Shown here one piece after another: positions 25,866-34,700 of a stretch of DNA of 64,000 bases. The stretch lies in assembly GCF_040250305.1 (NCBI RefSeq), contig NZ_CP158190.1, positions 5,240,001 through 5,304,000 of the forward strand, in the 5' to 3' direction. A program made the translations under genes and the position numbers. The notes beneath the pieces are model-generated. The model worked only from the letters and a program-made list of their open reading frames with translations. It had not been told where the DNA came from and searched no databases. Each line of letters begins with the position of its first letter. The stretch's first letter is position 1. Source of the stretch: Peribacillus frigoritolerans (GTDB lineage Bacteria; Bacillota; Bacilli; Bacillales; DSM-1321).

Positions 25866-26036
25866 CTACAGGAACCAAGACTGTTGAACTTGTTGAAGTT
25901 GCTGTTGAGCTTGTTCAAGCTGTTGCTGTGCCTGTTGGAATTGTTGTGGATCTGCATTACCTTGAGCTGATTGAACAGCCTGTCGTGCTTGTTGAGCCGC
26001 ATTGATAGCTTGCTGATATTGTCGTTTCTGTGTCAT
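25866..26036 (-). CDS. Small Q/A-rich helical protein, 56 aa
   Basis: The 56-residue product (MTQKRQYQQAINAAQQARQA at the start, SWFL at the end) consists largely of Q and A in repeats such as QQAQQQLEQAQQQLQQ. It should form a single amphipathic helix or coiled coil. AGGAGA lies 9 nt before the ATG at 26036. It resembles small Q-rich spore-associated peptides in composition only; no function can be assigned. Confidence 0.7.
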   Translation of the reverse strand: MTQKRQYQQAINAAQQARQAVQSAQGNADPQQFQQAQQQLEQAQQQLQQVQQSWFL

Positions 26037-26152
26037 TTTACATGTCTCCTACACCATTTTTGCTAAAGGCTAAACATCTAGTAATTATTGTGGACAAAAA
26101 ATTTGAGATTATTCATTGGATTCCCCCTTGCACATAAACATTTAACAAAAAA

Positions 26153-26181
26153 TAGCCCTTACTCAATACGAATAAGGGCTT
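26153..26181 (-). terminator. Terminator of the late operon
   Basis: TAGCCCTTACTC and GAATAAGGGCTTA form a hairpin; on the minus strand it is followed by TATTTTTTGTTAA. It lies 5 nt after the endolysin stop, at the end of the whole late transcript. Confidence 0.82.
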
Positions 26182-26185
26182 ATTG

Positions 26186-27163
26186 CTATTCAGCAAACAA
26201 TTTAGTGAAAGTGGCTTTTCCAGCCTTCTTATCCGCAGTTATCCTTTTAGCTTTTTGGAATTTAGATATTGCTGATTCTGTCCCTTTTCCGAAGTTTGAA
26301 TCAAGTGATCCAAGGTTAAATCCTTCCAAATAAAGTGCAGCCTGTAGGATCCAAGTAAGATTGCCTTTTGCACCCTTTTGGACAGTAACAACGGCAGCCT
26401 TAGTTTTAGCCCCCCATATCCCATCCACAACAAGCTTTTTGTTGAATTGTTTATTAAGTTCCATTTGTAACGCTTTGATAAGTGCAGTTTGGATTTCCGG
26501 ACCATTAATTCCGTCCACAACTATCTCTGCATCATAACGGCTGTTTAACGTTTTTTGAATGGATCTGATTGTTTCGTCCCCTTTTTTCTTAGATGGTTCC
26601 TTAGTTATCTCTGAAGCAACCTCAGTCTTTGGAGGAACAGTAACAATGGTTTCAGTTTCTGTTTTAAATTTCAATGAAAGACTTGGCCTTTTACCTGATT
26701 GCATCTGTGAATAGGATAATCCCCCCGTCATTTCCAAGTGAGGATAATCTTTAAAGCCGGACCAATCTCCACCCCATGTAAAACCTAATTCTTTACCAAT
26801 AGCTGCAACTCGTCTCCATTTTGTATTAATAGTCCACAATGCTGTTTTTCCGTCATTACTTACAAGGAAATAGTCAATTGCTACACCAAAGTTATGGAAA
26901 GACTGTCCTGGCTTTGCGTTGGTCACCTTTGGTTTGGCAAGATTGCTATAATTTTTACCACGGTAGCTATAATATAGTCGACCTTGACCATATAGTGCAG
27001 CTTGTTCTTCCATTGAGCGATGGCCAGCGCTGATTTGAGCGTAAATACCTTCTTTATAGGCACGTTTAATCATTTCTAATGCCGAGGCTTTCACAATTGA
27101 GTGAATACCAGAACCCATATTTTTAATTGACCGATCTAATAAAGTTTGCAATGATACTGTCAT
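26186..27163 (-). CDS. Endolysin, M15/VanY-type L-Ala-D-Glu peptidase with two cell-wall binding modules
   Basis: The endolysin cuts peptide bridges of the host wall at lysis. Residues 1-150 form a CwlK/Ply500-like M15C peptidase: SAGHRSMEEQAALYGQGR, SFHNFGVAIDY (metal ligands H and D) and DYPHLEM (H). Residues about 195-325 contain two peptidoglycan-binding repeats (VVDGINGPEIQTALIKALQ; VVDGIWGAKTKAAVVTVQKG and the last FQKAKRI). 325 residues is a normal length. Holin and XhlA-like genes lie immediately upstream. Confidence 0.93.
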   Translation of the reverse strand: MTVSLQTLLDRSIKNMGSGIHSIVKASALEMIKRAYKEGIYAQISAGHRSMEEQAALYGQGRLYYSYRGKNYSNLAKPKVTNAKPGQSFHNFGVAIDYFLVSNDGKTALWTINTKWRRVAAIGKELGFTWGGDWSGFKDYPHLEMTGGLSYSQMQSGKRPSLSLKFKTETETIVTVPPKTEVASEITKEPSKKKGDETIRSIQKTLNSRYDAEIVVDGINGPEIQTALIKALQMELNKQFNKKLVVDGIWGAKTKAAVVTVQKGAKGNLTWILQAALYLEGFNLGSLDSNFGKGTESAISKFQKAKRITADKKAGKATFTKLFAE

Positions 27164-27219
27164 TTCTCATCGTCTCCTTTTAATTTAAATTCATAATAAA
27201 AAGCCACCTATTGGGCAGC

Positions 27220-27492
27220 TTATTTTGAAGTTCCTTCTCTTTTGGCAACTAACTCATAAAGTCCGGTTCCACCAAGACCAGCAAATGCCCCGGCCCATAA
27301 CCTTAATACAATATCCATTTCTGTGAATGGAAAAGCAACTGAGCCTACTCCCAGCCCGATTACCAAGCTTAAGACTGGCAATACGTTGTTTGGTAAGGTA
27401 ACCGTCTGTTTAACCACTTGAACCATTGCTGCTACGATTGGTGCCAATATAGTCGTAAAAATTAATACTTGTTGCATGACTTCGTTATCCAT
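27220..27492 (-). CDS. Holin
   Basis: A 90-residue protein with hydrophobic segments (ILAPIVAAMVQVVKQTV; VLPVLSLVIGLGVGSVAF; LRLWAGAFAGLGGTGLYEL) resembling the holin of Listeria phage A118, in particular the C-terminal WAGALAGAGGTGLFE motif. It releases the endolysin through the membrane. I chose the ATG at 27492 behind GGAGGAT; the upstream TTG would put that ribosome site inside the gene. Confidence 0.85.
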   Translation of the reverse strand: MDNEVMQQVLIFTTILAPIVAAMVQVVKQTVTLPNNVLPVLSLVIGLGVGSVAFPFTEMDIVLRLWAGAFAGLGGTGLYELVAKREGTSK

Positions 27493-27496
27493 TATT

Positions 27497-27874
27497 TTAT
27501 CCTCCAAACGAATTTAAGATTTTCGGTATATATTCAAATGCAGCTAACAATAGCCCTGGAGCAGAAAGTAAAGCTACGATAATCTTCTCTTGCTTTGATA
27601 ACTTTGCTACTTTGACATCCTTTTCTGCTGCGATTTTGGTTAATTGAACCTGTCCTTTTACTTCTTCTTGCTTTTGATTAAGAGTAAGTAAATGCTGCAG
27701 CATAGTTTGATTTTGTGAAACCAAGATATCTTTTTGGGAACTTGACGCTTGCAATACTGTTTTTTCAATCTGATCCTGGCCCTGCTTGATGATTGTTATT
27801 TCCTTAATAACTTCGCCATAGTTCCTTTCTAATTTCGCTATACGCTGCTCATGATTCTCTAACCGTTGTGGCAT
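27497..27874 (-). CDS. XhlA-like lysis-associated membrane protein
   Basis: A 125-residue protein: a long coiled coil (about 1-90, HEQRIAKLERNYGEVIKEIT) followed by one C-terminal membrane span (KIIVALLSAPGLLLAAFEYI). This is the architecture of hemolysin XhlA-type proteins that assist the holin. Start ATG at 27874 follows GGAGGAG at 6 nt. The stop overlaps the ribosome site of the holin. Confidence 0.8.
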   Translation of the reverse strand: MPQRLENHEQRIAKLERNYGEVIKEITIIKQGQDQIEKTVLQASSSQKDILVSQNQTMLQHLLTLNQKQEEVKGQVQLTKIAAEKDVKVAKLSKQEKIIVALLSAPGLLLAAFEYIPKILNSFGG

Positions 27875-27985
27875 GTCCATCTCCTCCAATGTCCACAACC
27901 CCCTTTAACATAAAATTCTCTCTATCTCTGTATGTCTAGGATGTTTTTGCATAATAAAAGCCGCCCACAGTTTGTGAACGGCTGG

Positions 27986-28111
27986 TTATACTTCTGATGT
28001 AGTTTCTTCTAATAGGTATCCTTCTTCAATCAGCATTCCTTGATAAGGTTTAGGGACATCTTTTAGTTTTTTCATATTGTTTTCAATCATATAACGGTAT
28101 AAATTAAGCAT
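27986..28111 (-). CDS. XkdX-like small phage protein, 41 aa
   Basis: A 41-residue protein (MLNLYRYMIENNMKKLKDVP, then KPYQGMLIEEGYLLEE). Small XkdX/CD1375-type proteins of this size occur between baseplate and lysis genes in many Firmicute phages. The start overlaps the upstream gene by 8 bp. Role unknown. Confidence 0.72.
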   Translation of the reverse strand: MLNLYRYMIENNMKKLKDVPKPYQGMLIEEGYLLEETTSEV

Positions 28112-28340
28112 TCTTCAACGCCTCCAATTCGATTTGTTGTTGCATAACCATCATCGCTAAATCGTTCATTTGCAAAAACAGAGACATAACCAGCACTCCC
28201 AGCTGATCAGTGCTTTGAAAAGTCGATACAAGCGAGTTACCCAAGTCTTTAATAACCTTTGGTTCCACAACCTTATCCAATTCCTCCGGGGAAACCCCTT
28301 TATTAATCAAGAATTCCCGCATTACATCCATTGGCTCCAT
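28104..28340 (-). CDS. Small phage protein of the baseplate-lysis junction
   Basis: A 78-residue protein (MEPMDVMREFLINKGVSPEE) with a hydrophobic, methionine-rich C-terminal helix (LVMSLFLQMNDLAMMVMQQQ). It overlaps the next gene and lies 4 nt after the baseplate gene, so it is part of the late operon. Family not recognised. Confidence 0.7.
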   Translation of the reverse strand: MEPMDVMREFLINKGVSPEELDKVVEPKVIKDLGNSLVSTFQSTDQLGVLVMSLFLQMNDLAMMVMQQQIELEALKNA

Positions 28341-28344
28341 TTAA

Positions 28345-31300
28345 TCACCCCCCTAAGGCTTTCAAACGTTTATAGAACTCCGTCATAGATTGTATTAAAC
28401 CACTAATATTTGTGGTATTGTCTTCAACTCTTTGTACGGTATCATCAAGAGCGTTCCGGATGTTCTTGGCAAAAGTTGCTTTCACGTTGTATGGCGTCAC
28501 TGTGAACAGGTTTTTGTCTTGCACTTGATAGGTTACTGTATATTCGGCTGTAGCATCGAAATCTTTTTCGTCAATACGGGCATATCTCGAGCCTAACACA
28601 ACCTCTTTATTAGGGTAAGATTGCAAAATATCCAAGAACCATTTATTATCCCTCACGCCATTTTTATAAATCGCCATAATTTTATTTGACCTATTATTTA
28701 ATTTCCCTATAATTTCAGCGTTTATAAATTTGTTGGTTTGATAGGTTGTGATAATTGCCTTCTCCCTAACAATAACACCGGATCCAACTTCTATTTGTGT
28801 CAATCCACTTACTGTAATATCTCCCTCGACCTTATCTGATACGTCTTCAACCTTAGGAGTTACCAACAAATAAGATAATTTATAGGGCGTGAATCCTGGG
28901 GCCATATTCGCTGATACATAGGCCAATGTTTGTGTTGGCGCATCCGTTCCATTTCCGAGTGAACGCCATGCTGTAGGCTTCCCAGCTCCGTCGACGGTTT
29001 TTGCTTGCCATCCGTTAAAATAGGCTTTCCACTCATCACGCAAAGGCAAGTACGCTTGCCCGAAACCAGTCAAAACATTACTTGTTCGGATGTATAAAGA
29101 ACCACCATTACCAGACCAAATATAATATGCGTTTTCAATCATAGTCCCACTTTGGGTCATTTTCTGACCTAAAAAATTATACATAATACTAGGGTTGTTA
29201 TCTTTAACATTGGAATTTAGGAAGTAATTAACTCCAACTTCTTTGTAACCCGTTTGGTTTTGTGCGGACGTGGTGTTATTAAAGTTTAAAGAACCATCTA
29301 TAAAAACGTCTTTTTCAACTAGTTTTTGGACTTTCCAAGCACCATCTTGTTTGAATAACCTATCCTTATTCGTTTCAATTTGTCCTAGCTTTGTTTGGGC
29401 GAATAAGTATGATGGGTTACGTGGGACAAACGGCCTTTCGACATTGCCAAGTGTTAACATCGGATTGGAAACGTTGTACGTTCCTAAAGTTGACCCAACA
29501 TAGTTATCGTACCTAATCCAAATCTCTTTAACGTCTGAAGGAATAACAAACGATTTCGATTGCGGTTGTATAGTTTGGAAGTCAATAAACACTAATGTTG
29601 CCCCGTTGTCCATAGAGTCCCTGCGCACGGTCAACCTCCCACTGTTTGTTGCTGATAATGTATAGGTTTGGCCAGGTATAACATTCACTTTGACATAGCT
29701 ATTATTATAGGGGCTTGTTGCCACCAACTCTAATGAATATGGGCTAATGATCCTCGCATTTGAATGTATCGTCCACTCATAGAATGGAGGGATAATATTG
29801 TCACCTTCTGCAATTACATAAGGATTTTGAATATGTTGGACGCCTTGTACTGCTGGGTAACGTTCTAATACCTTCGCCTCGTCCCATTCAACCAAGATTT
29901 TTTTATACTCGGAATCGTCAACTTCATATAACGGGATAATTGGGTCTTGGAAGTCTGCAGTTGGTTTCATTTCTAATTCAAGTTCGGCATAATCAGTCAT
30001 TATTGCAGATGGAATCGCACCACTGGAAGGTTCAGCATGTACTGTAAAGTAAGCATATCCATCATCCGCAATCCCTATCGATAATTGAGTAGAGATAGAA
30101 AGTTTCTGCGGAGCTGCAGAAGTATGAGTCATACTTGTTACGAAATATGTCCCGTTGCCCCACATTCTTAATGTCGCCTTATTTCCCGTTGGGGAAGTAC
30201 CAAAACCATACCAGGCAAAACGCAACTCTTTAAAGTTAGCTCGTAACCACGAAACCTTTAGCGCTGTGGTTGAAGCAGGAATTCTCCCTATTTTACGTTC
30301 AACTTCCGCAATAATATCAAATGCAAACAATTGTTGTGCCATATCTCCACTAGTACCACCGCCAATATTAACAGTAGGGGCATCGCCTAATAGTGTCATT
30401 CTTCCGTAATCAGTCGGACCCGATGCGTTTGTTAATTCAAGTACGAATTGTGTTGGAGTTTGTAAAGCACTATTGAAACGATATTTGGAGACATGGGGAC
30501 TTTCCACCGTACTACCCGAAACTTTACCTTCAAAGTTTGCAACCTTTACAATTGCCGGCCTTGTATCTAGTTGTGCTGTTGGTTTAAGGTCTATTTGCAA
30601 TTCGACAAAATCAGTGTTAACCACTGACGCAATCGTCCCGTTTGATGGTTCGGCATAGGCTAAGAAATGGACATAACCGTCAGCGTCAATTTCATTCCCG
30701 TTTGCCGAACCTGTTGACAATTTTGTAACTGACGCATTAGTTGAAGTTGCTGACGAAAAATAAGAACTCGTTTGCGCTGCCCAACGTGTCAACGTCACTT
30801 TGTTTCCGTTCGGGCCCGACCCAAACCCATGCCAATTAAGAGTATAAGAAGAAAGATTATCTTTTATCCATTGGGTTTTTGCTGCTCGTGTCGCCCCTGG
30901 GATAATACCCATGTTTCGTTCTATCTCTTCTATAAGGTCAAAGGAAAATACAGTTTGAGCAATACTTAAATTGGCCGTCGTGGTTATTGTAGCCACACCG
31001 TTTCCTAAAGTGCTAATATTTGAGTAACCGGCAACATATTCACCCAATGAACTAGAATTCGGGGTAACCAATACTGTATCTGTTTTAGTTGAATTACTCT
31101 TCGCAAAATGCGGGTTTCCTGTTGTGTTGTTGGTTGTTTTCCCTACAAAGTTCGCCTTTCGAGTAAATGTGTTATTCTTAGTAAATTTACCTACACCTGA
31201 AATCACATTATTATCAACGATTACTTTTGTTTTCTTGTCGGCCAATACATATTTTTTATCACCAGTCAGATTACTGTTGGACATGTTAACAAGCGTTCGG

Positions 31301-31998
31301 CCTTCGATTTCAATATCAACTGGAGCCTTATTATTTCCTTTTAGAACGGACAATCCATACTCAATAGTTTCTGTTTGTCTGGATGATTCCATTACTTGGG
31401 CTGAAATGCTCTCAGCTGTCTCAGCGTCCAAACGATTTCTTTGATCTCTTATTGCTGCTGCCATTGAATTAACTTCTGTTTGCTGCCCCTTTACTGCTTG
31501 AATAATAGTATCTACTTTAGCATTATATTCAACTGCAGATTCTTCCAAATTCCCTTCTAGTAATTGTCTTAGAGATTCAAAATCTTTCACATAATACTCA
31601 GCAAGGGGAACAATATTCTGGTCCTTCAATGTCTTTTCAATAAAGAAAGAAAATTTGCAGATTGTCATGGACTGACCATTAGAAAAATACACATTTAGGT
31701 TGCCTTCTACGTTGCCTGGATGATTGAGTTCTTCCTTCAAGATATGTTCAACTTGTCCATTAATCCGGTCCGTAATTGTCCCAACTTTTTCAAATACACT
31801 TCCATCGGCCATGCGAAGAAAGATCTTCGCTGTGGCTGCTGTACTTAAAGGCAAAGGGCCACCATCTTTAGTTATATTAAAAATAAGCTTTGCTGTACCA
31901 TTGTCTTGTGTAGTGAATTTAATGGAGGTCTTATACATGCTGGATGTTGCAGCTACATTGGCATTAATGGAACCACTTTTAAAAATTTCATTTACCAT
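28345..31998 (-). CDS. Baseplate upper protein-like (BppU, DUF2479) with duplicated module, 1217 aa
   Basis: Residues 1-170 match the BppU N-terminal domain (KFTTQDNGTAKLIFNITKDG, the usual extracellular beta domain). A coiled coil follows at about 155-215. Two copies of a module of about 170 residues occur next (about 305-480 and 500-695), sharing FDLIEEIERNMGIIPGATRA / FDIIAEVERKIGRIPASTTA, then WHGFGSGPNGNK / WYGFGTSPTGNK and AYAEPSNGTI / VHAEPSSGAI. The C-terminal part includes a pyocin-knob-like region (RTSNVLTGFGQAYLPLRDEW). Probable host-receptor binding device at the tail tip. Confidence 0.85.
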   Translation of the reverse strand: MVNEIFKSGSINANVAATSSMYKTSIKFTTQDNGTAKLIFNITKDGGPLPLSTAATAKIFLRMADGSVFEKVGTITDRINGQVEHILKEELNHPGNVEGNLNVYFSNGQSMTICKFSFFIEKTLKDQNIVPLAEYYVKDFESLRQLLEGNLEESAVEYNAKVDTIIQAVKGQQTEVNSMAAAIRDQRNRLDAETAESISAQVMESSRQTETIEYGLSVLKGNNKAPVDIEIEGRTLVNMSNSNLTGDKKYVLADKKTKVIVDNNVISGVGKFTKNNTFTRKANFVGKTTNNTTGNPHFAKSNSTKTDTVLVTPNSSSLGEYVAGYSNISTLGNGVATITTTANLSIAQTVFSFDLIEEIERNMGIIPGATRAAKTQWIKDNLSSYTLNWHGFGSGPNGNKVTLTRWAAQTSSYFSSATSTNASVTKLSTGSANGNEIDADGYVHFLAYAEPSNGTIASVVNTDFVELQIDLKPTAQLDTRPAIVKVANFEGKVSGSTVESPHVSKYRFNSALQTPTQFVLELTNASGPTDYGRMTLLGDAPTVNIGGGTSGDMAQQLFAFDIIAEVERKIGRIPASTTALKVSWLRANFKELRFAWYGFGTSPTGNKATLRMWGNGTYFVTSMTHTSAAPQKLSISTQLSIGIADDGYAYFTVHAEPSSGAIPSAIMTDYAELELEMKPTADFQDPIIPLYEVDDSEYKKILVEWDEAKVLERYPAVQGVQHIQNPYVIAEGDNIIPPFYEWTIHSNARIISPYSLELVATSPYNNSYVKVNVIPGQTYTLSATNSGRLTVRRDSMDNGATLVFIDFQTIQPQSKSFVIPSDVKEIWIRYDNYVGSTLGTYNVSNPMLTLGNVERPFVPRNPSYLFAQTKLGQIETNKDRLFKQDGAWKVQKLVEKDVFIDGSLNFNNTTSAQNQTGYKEVGVNYFLNSNVKDNNPSIMYNFLGQKMTQSGTMIENAYYIWSGNGGSLYIRTSNVLTGFGQAYLPLRDEWKAYFNGWQAKTVDGAGKPTAWRSLGNGTDAPTQTLAYVSANMAPGFTPYKLSYLLVTPKVEDVSDKVEGDITVSGLTQIEVGSGVIVREKAIITTYQTNKFINAEIIGKLNNRSNKIMAIYKNGVRDNKWFLDILQSYPNKEVVLGSRYARIDEKDFDATAEYTVTYQVQDKNLFTVTPYNVKATFAKNIRNALDDTVQRVEDNTTNISGLIQSMTEFYKRLKALGG

Positions 31999-32048
31999 AA
32001 TACCCCTACCTTTCTAAAACAAAGTGAAAAGGACTGGAAAACCAGCCC

Positions 32049-34688
32049 TTAACGGATAAAACATAAAGCTATTCCATAACCCTTATCCGGGTCATATTTA
32101 GTCGTAATTTTCATGGCTCTCCAGCCTTGACCGAAATCTTCCGAACGTGTAGCAATCCCCTCATGTGGTTTTAGATAATCTCCTGCTTCCACAGTGTTAT
32201 CTATTCGAACATAAACTTGTCCTAAAAGCCCAACGATATTCCACTCAGGGCGTTCTTCTCTTGATAAATAGTCCCCGTCTACCCATTCAGGATTTTCTTT
32301 AGGCATCATTCGGACTTCTTGGGTTACTTCTCCAGTATCATCATTGATAATATCGATAGTTCGTTCCTCATAAATTAATCCACCAAATTCATTAAGGATA
32401 TATCGGTTTTTCCAATGGAAGGTCATTTCCCCAAGAACCACACCAGCCGTTTCGGAAATGACACCCAGCATATGATCTCCCTCAACAGCAGCTTTGATTT
32501 TTTCATTTTCCAACGTGACAATCGTTCCGGACTTGATTGCTTTTCCATCCACAGACTCGAAATACTCCGCATAATCGGAAAAAGAAGAGGATCCTGTAAT
32601 ACTGCCTGCCCCTTTAATATTCCCATTCATGGAGTCCAATTCCCATTTCGTATTAGCTGCAGTTGGACTCGCACTGTCCCCATAACCACCCCGAACACTG
32701 TAATTGTTATTATTTAAAACAGCATTACTTGCCATGATAATTTTACCGTTTTCATCCACTCCAGAAGTCTTGGAGTTATTGGAACCGATGATAGCATCCC
32801 GGCCACCTTCTGTTTTAGAACCGCCAGATGAAGCAATAATGGTACTTCCTTCCCCGGCAGCCTCAGAACTGGAAGAGGCAATGACGGCCGTTTTATTACC
32901 GGAAGCCTTGCAGTCTGATGTTGATGCTGCAATAAAAGAAGTTTCCGTTAAAACTTGACCACTAGAGGAAGCCACCCTTGTTCCTTTTGATATGTTGTTA
33001 GGGACAAACGTTTTGTAAGCAATCCCCGCAATTACGGCTGCATTCGCGTATCCCTCCGCATACACACCAATGATGCTGTTCTGTGAATTGACGGATCCAA
33101 GTCCATTTGTTCCGGACCCATCGTTGATCATGGAAATATTGGAGAGATTCACCGTGTAAATGGCACTACCAATACCCATGCCTTCTGGTGCTGAGTTGAA
33201 TATTTGTACGTTACTGATATTGATATTGTCAGTTTTCTGATCTCCGCCAATAAGCGCTATATCGGTGCTTGCCTTTTTGAATCCACGAATATTAATACTA
33301 TTTAGGCTAATGTTCCGAGTCTTATATTGAATGGCAATCACCGGGTTGTTCTTGTAGTCATAAGTAGGATCCCCGATTGCAGTAAAACCATTGATGGTAA
33401 CATTTCGATAAGCAGACACTACCAGGGCTCTCGGTGACAGGTCTGCATATAGTCCATTGAAAACAGGTTCCAAAGCTGTGCAATCCGTGACTGTGACATC
33501 AAAGGCAGTTGTGGAAATCGGATCATTCGCTTCATGGTGCCCTATATGACGGAAATCATAAGAGCGACAATCTTTATAAGAAATATGCCCAATAATGTGG
33601 ACGTCCTGGGATGCTGGCCAATCTGTATGAGCTTTGACTTCTACCCCTCGAATATTCTCGGAAGTAAAGTTATTTGTCACCCATACATGTTTAGAACCAT
33701 CGTCAATTTCTATACCGTTCGAATTGGACACCCCATCCTCATGCGCTTTCCCTGATGGATTAAGACAGAAACTATTGCTGATAAAAACAAACTCGCTATA
33801 GTGGGTCGTTATGCCATCATCCCCATAGCCATAGCTCAAGCAATTATCAATCCAGATGTAACGGCAGCCGTCCTTTGTATAGGCAGTATCAGCAGCATGG
33901 TTGTATTGTGGAGCTGTGATATCAATTCCATGCAATCCGGCATTAATAGCCTCTACATCCTTAATCCATCCATAACTTACTTTGGCTAAGGTTAAGCAGC
34001 TGGACTTCTGTCCACCGACAGCTCCGACTCCACCTTGCCTGTCTGGATTCCAATCCAATGACAGGCCTTGGATGAATATATTTCTATTTCCGTTAAGGTA
34101 ATCATTATTTGTGATGACCCATTCGCCGGCAGGTGTTTCTTCGTGTAATTTTAGAATTGTTAACCCTTTTCCGTCACCAATTAAATAGGTCCAGGAAGGC
34201 AGCTTTAACCCTCTGACAATATAGGTACCTGCCGGGACAAGCAGCCTTACCCGTCCATTTCCTAATGCCCTCTTAAAGGCTTCAGAATCATCCGTTACAC
34301 CGTCACCGACAGCACCAAAGTCTTTAACATTTACTACTCGGTCAATCCGGTTCTTTAATTTATTGTATTCCTTATCTAAACGGTCTTTTAATAATGGATG
34401 AAGCTCTCCTTCCGTATCAAGACGGCCATCCACAACTTCTGCTAGTTCAGCCGTGTTCAAAATTAAATTATTGATACGTTTATTGGTGTTAACGATTCGG
34501 TTGTATACCGAGTCATCATCAAAGAAAATGTCTCGGGCATCATGCGCTTTTTTGGTTAGGACATGGGTTCTAATCTCCCCTAATAATTGATTTAGGGCAC
34601 TTTCTGTATACCTAGCATTTTGATCCAATTCAGCAAGTAATTTTGCATTTTTAGTAGGATCATAATTTTTAATTAAATTAAAGGACAT
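32049..34688 (-). CDS. Tail spike: pectate-lyase-fold with C-terminal autoprocessing domain
   Basis: An 879-residue spike. Residues 1-115 form an adaptor helix region. Residues about 118-545 form a right-handed beta helix that starts with the signature VNVKDFGAVGDGVTDDSEAF. The next region has repeated S/A-rich hexads of the type found in trimeric stalks (about 590-670), and the C-terminal part from about 715 (SDYAEYFESVDGKAIKSG) matches the peptidase G2 intramolecular chaperone/autocleavage domain known from SPbeta-type spikes. Likely binds or degrades wall polysaccharides. Confidence 0.9.
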   Translation of the reverse strand: MSFNLIKNYDPTKNAKLLAELDQNARYTESALNQLLGEIRTHVLTKKAHDARDIFFDDDSVYNRIVNTNKRINNLILNTAELAEVVDGRLDTEGELHPLLKDRLDKEYNKLKNRIDRVVNVKDFGAVGDGVTDDSEAFKRALGNGRVRLLVPAGTYIVRGLKLPSWTYLIGDGKGLTILKLHEETPAGEWVITNNDYLNGNRNIFIQGLSLDWNPDRQGGVGAVGGQKSSCLTLAKVSYGWIKDVEAINAGLHGIDITAPQYNHAADTAYTKDGCRYIWIDNCLSYGYGDDGITTHYSEFVFISNSFCLNPSGKAHEDGVSNSNGIEIDDGSKHVWVTNNFTSENIRGVEVKAHTDWPASQDVHIIGHISYKDCRSYDFRHIGHHEANDPISTTAFDVTVTDCTALEPVFNGLYADLSPRALVVSAYRNVTINGFTAIGDPTYDYKNNPVIAIQYKTRNISLNSINIRGFKKASTDIALIGGDQKTDNINISNVQIFNSAPEGMGIGSAIYTVNLSNISMINDGSGTNGLGSVNSQNSIIGVYAEGYANAAVIAGIAYKTFVPNNISKGTRVASSSGQVLTETSFIAASTSDCKASGNKTAVIASSSSEAAGEGSTIIASSGGSKTEGGRDAIIGSNNSKTSGVDENGKIIMASNAVLNNNNYSVRGGYGDSASPTAANTKWELDSMNGNIKGAGSITGSSSFSDYAEYFESVDGKAIKSGTIVTLENEKIKAAVEGDHMLGVISETAGVVLGEMTFHWKNRYILNEFGGLIYEERTIDIINDDTGEVTQEVRMMPKENPEWVDGDYLSREERPEWNIVGLLGQVYVRIDNTVEAGDYLKPHEGIATRSEDFGQGWRAMKITTKYDPDKGYGIALCFIR

Positions 34689-34700
34689 TTCTCACACTCC

